Assembly (NCBI GenBank): GCA_932294295.1
Contig: OW028585.1
Span: 31,349,720 to 31,413,719, forward strand
DNA: 64,000 nucleotides
Reading direction: 5' to 3'
From: Alitta virens
Lineage: Eukaryota; Annelida; Polychaeta; Phyllodocida; Nereididae
The position numbers were made by a program, and so were the translations under genes. Every line of letters starts with the position of its first letter. Position 1 is the stretch's first letter. Below are positions 61,380 to 64,000 of the stretch, piece by piece. The notes beneath the pieces are model-generated. The model did no database searches. It was not told where the DNA came from and saw only the letters and a list, made by a program, of their open reading frames with translations.

Positions 61380-61705
61380 ATTTTTCAATCGAATAATTTT
61401 TAACATTCCTGGCAAAAGCGCCCATGCGGTGGGCATTGATTCTACTCCTGACTATCAATGGACAATTGTTGTATACTATTGGTACACAATATCTTATACT
61501 ATTTCTTGCAAAGGTATGTTTTAAATTTGGAATTTTTAAAGTTACCATTGTTTCTTGTTTGAAAGTAATGGTTATCTGAGAATTTGACAAAAATGTAATC
61601 AAAATATTTTGGCAATTTGCTGTTCTGAAGTTTATAAGAGAATTTGAGGTCATGCAGTGCACAAATGTGTGCTGCTTGTCTTAAGCTTAGGTTGTATACC
61701 ACCAG
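61380..61705 (-). mobile_element. LINE RT C-terminal tail (block B copy 4)
   Basis: Same as 46796-47130 with small changes (FARNVKNYSIEK). Confidence 0.6.
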
Positions 61706-62671
61706 GGGTCAGCATTAAAATATGAAATCTGATTCATTTGTCTCAATTATAACGAAACTTTCTATGTATTATAAAGATGCTTGGAGATAAAGCTCACTCA
61801 ATTAATCAAGTGTTGACTTAATGTAATGCAACAAAGGAAAAGAGGCATTACAAAAAATCAACACTTGATTTGATTGATTGAGTTTTATTTATACTGTGGA
61901 ATTATGATCTTGAGCATCCAACAGAGTCTTTTCACTGAGCAGCACTGAGTTCAGCAAGACATAAGTCCTTCCCCTCCTCTTATTACTCATTTCGCTTTTC
62001 AGACATAGAAGATAATCACTTACTTATTAAAAAAATAGAACTTTCTCAGAAAAGTAACAAAAATCTACTGAATGATAAGGTGTCAAATATACATTAAAAT
62101 GCACTAAAAATGCTGCTGCTAGGATGCACTTTGCAAGGGCAGCCAATAGAATTGCAATATTCTGTCATAGCCACCTGGAGGAAATATAGAGAACCTTCCG
62201 TGAGAATCCATTATTATCAAATGCAGATAGCCGATGATAATCTGGCAATAAATCATTGTTAAGTTTGAAAATAGATTTAAATTATTTAATTTGAAAATTT
62301 GGGTTGCCTTTTCAAGGTTTTCATATGTAGTGTCTTACAAAGTTGACCAAACAATAAGTAGCTTAAAACGGCTAAAGTCACCCACCTACAGATGTGCCTT
62401 TATCCACTCACATGATAAGAAACAAAATGTATACTTAAACACATGTAAAAATGTCAGAACTGTAGCATCCTGGTGCCCAACTTGGTCACAAGGGGGAGTG
62501 CAAGGCGGGGGTGCTCAGTGCTCCCCAATATTGACCTAGTAATCTAAAAATAAACTGGCCGTCATTGGGCTAATAATCCAATTAAATTTGTTCCATTTGA
62601 CGAATAGTATTGTACATATATGCATATGTAATGTATACTTCAAATTGTACATAGAAATATTAAACAGCTAA

Positions 62672-62675
<4 letters not shown>

Positions 62676-62712
<37 letters not shown>
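62676..62712. repeat. (AT)n microsatellite
   Basis: About 18 AT units, block B copy 4. Confidence 0.85.
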
Positions 62713-62714
<2 letters not shown>

Positions 62715-63184
62715 CTAATGTGCATTTTGTTTTGCAGCCAATGTCATTCGTCTGTTGTTGGTCAGGCAGCACCAGCGGCCTACCTCTGTTTATAGCTACA
62801 CTCTTTTTGTGCAAATTGATTTATTGCACACCAACCGCTCCATGTGAGATCGGGACATAGTAATGCTATAATCGAATCTACTCATGTTTATCATGAAAAG
62901 CATCTCAAAACTGTCTAAAGTGACACCAATTTACTGTAATTCAAGAGACGGAGTTAATTGTTTTTTTGTATCAACTTTTCATCTCATAGATTATTTTATC
63001 TATTCCATATTATTTTGTAGTATTCAATTAGATGATAATATAATAGAAGTATGTAGCAGTTTTAGAATATCACTGGAATATAAGATTTCAGCAAAAATTT
63101 AAGATATCATGGTTATCTTTCTTTTTTGTTTCTTTTTTTTAAAGCCTCACATGAGTTAGTTTCACTCCAGCTGTCTGGTTTCTA

Positions 63185-63510
63185 AGACCATCTCACTATT
63201 AATACCACCTCACCATTAAGACCACCTCACTTTTAATACCACCTCACTATTAGGACCACTCACTATTCAGACCACCCCACCATTTGGACCACCTCACTAT
63301 TAAGACCACTCACTATTAAGACCACCTCACTATTAAGACCACCTCACTATTAAGACCACCTCACTATTAATACCACCTCACTATTAATTAAGTTCACCTC
63401 ACTATTAAGACCATCTCACTATTAAGATCACCTCCTATTAATACCACCTCACTATTAGGACTATCTCACTATTAACATCACCTCACTATTAATACCACCT
63501 CACTCCTTGC
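63185..63510. repeat. 17-bp minisatellite, array 5
   Basis: First and last units match array 3; about 180 bp of array 3's middle is missing. Confidence 0.9.
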
Positions 63511-64000
63511 TAGCAAATGCTGTTCATCTGCTGTCAGTAACGATATTTCGTGATTCAATTTTGGTTGCAGTCCACTATAAAGTAATTATAAACTTTAACT
63601 GCCAGCAAATACCTTTTTTTACAGAGATTCTATATTACTTTTGCAAAAAGGTCATAATGAAAATGAGTAGCCTTGACATATAACTGGGCAATTCTGGTTT
63701 TTTTTTACAAATTTATCTCTTGTGCTTGGAAAAAGTAGAGGTACAGACTTAGATTTTTTGTCTTCAAAACAAACTTTGAACAGCTATAATTCCCAAATCA
63801 ATACTGCAATTACATTTTTTCTTTTTTTTATTGCAATTTTTTCGAATGTTAAATTACTAGAAACATTCATATTAATTTATATATCCAATCACATTAAAAA
63901 GCTTGGCTTTCATTACTGGATGAATCATCATGACACCTACAACCCTCAGTGCCCCTGGTGGAAGCCCCTCAGTGCCCCTGGTGGAAGCCCCTCAGTGCCC

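Larger units (their letters stand above)
60966..64000. repeat. Block B copy 4, cut by the window edge
   Basis: Colinear with 46400-49600. In order: broken mini-exon, LINE tail (61380-61705, minus), hairpin element (61797-61886), AT array (62676-62712), candidate mini-exon (62737-62860), 17-bp minisatellite array 5 (63185-63510), 23-bp repeat (63943-64000). Confidence 0.75.

Overview
This is AT-rich animal (metazoan) nuclear DNA, almost certainly from an invertebrate. The signs are GT-AG introns, several tRNA-derived SINE families with Pol III A/B boxes, decayed LINE reverse-transcriptase fragments, TIR/foldback elements and many micro- and minisatellites. There are no operons, no rRNA, no convincing functional tRNA gene and no CRISPR. 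I cannot fix the clade from sequence alone.

The genes I can support are three paralogues of one unrecognised family, all on the minus strand: A (26407-30978), B (40024-43217) and C (51174-55449). Each has a probable non-coding leader exon upstream, then a long coding exon. That exon encodes a signal peptide, a Thr/Pro/Ser/Glu-rich mucin-like region of degenerate heptads (TEISGTP type) with many N-X-T sequons, and a short conserved helix-like segment. An 81-nt exon and a last exon of about 290 nt follow, and together they encode a compact C-terminal domain with two conserved cysteines. Introns between coding exons are phase 0 in all three genes. A and C are close duplicates that differ by a 59-codon block; B is more diverged and has a one-base frameshift in its last exon.

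Layout: 1-11.6 kb is repeat-rich (foldback MITEs, a 1.37-kb TIR element full of minisatellites, a TIR-array element, several LINE remnants, a SINE). 11.6-14.9 kb is a duplicated non-coding block ('block C') flanked by 22-bp inverted repeats. 15-19.5 kb is microsatellite, a 17-bp minisatellite and a LINE. From about 19.8 kb to the right edge the window is a tandem segmental array: block B (LINE tail, candidate mini-exon, 17-bp minisatellite, SINEs) + gene A + block C + block A + gene B + partial block A + block B + gene C + minisatellite + block A + the start of another block B, cut by the window edge. This order predicts a further family member just past position 64000.

The candidate undescribed system is this tandem family of secreted mucin-like proteins with a conserved two-cysteine C-terminal domain, together with the minisatellites and segmental duplications that appear to drive its turnover. 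No function is assigned.
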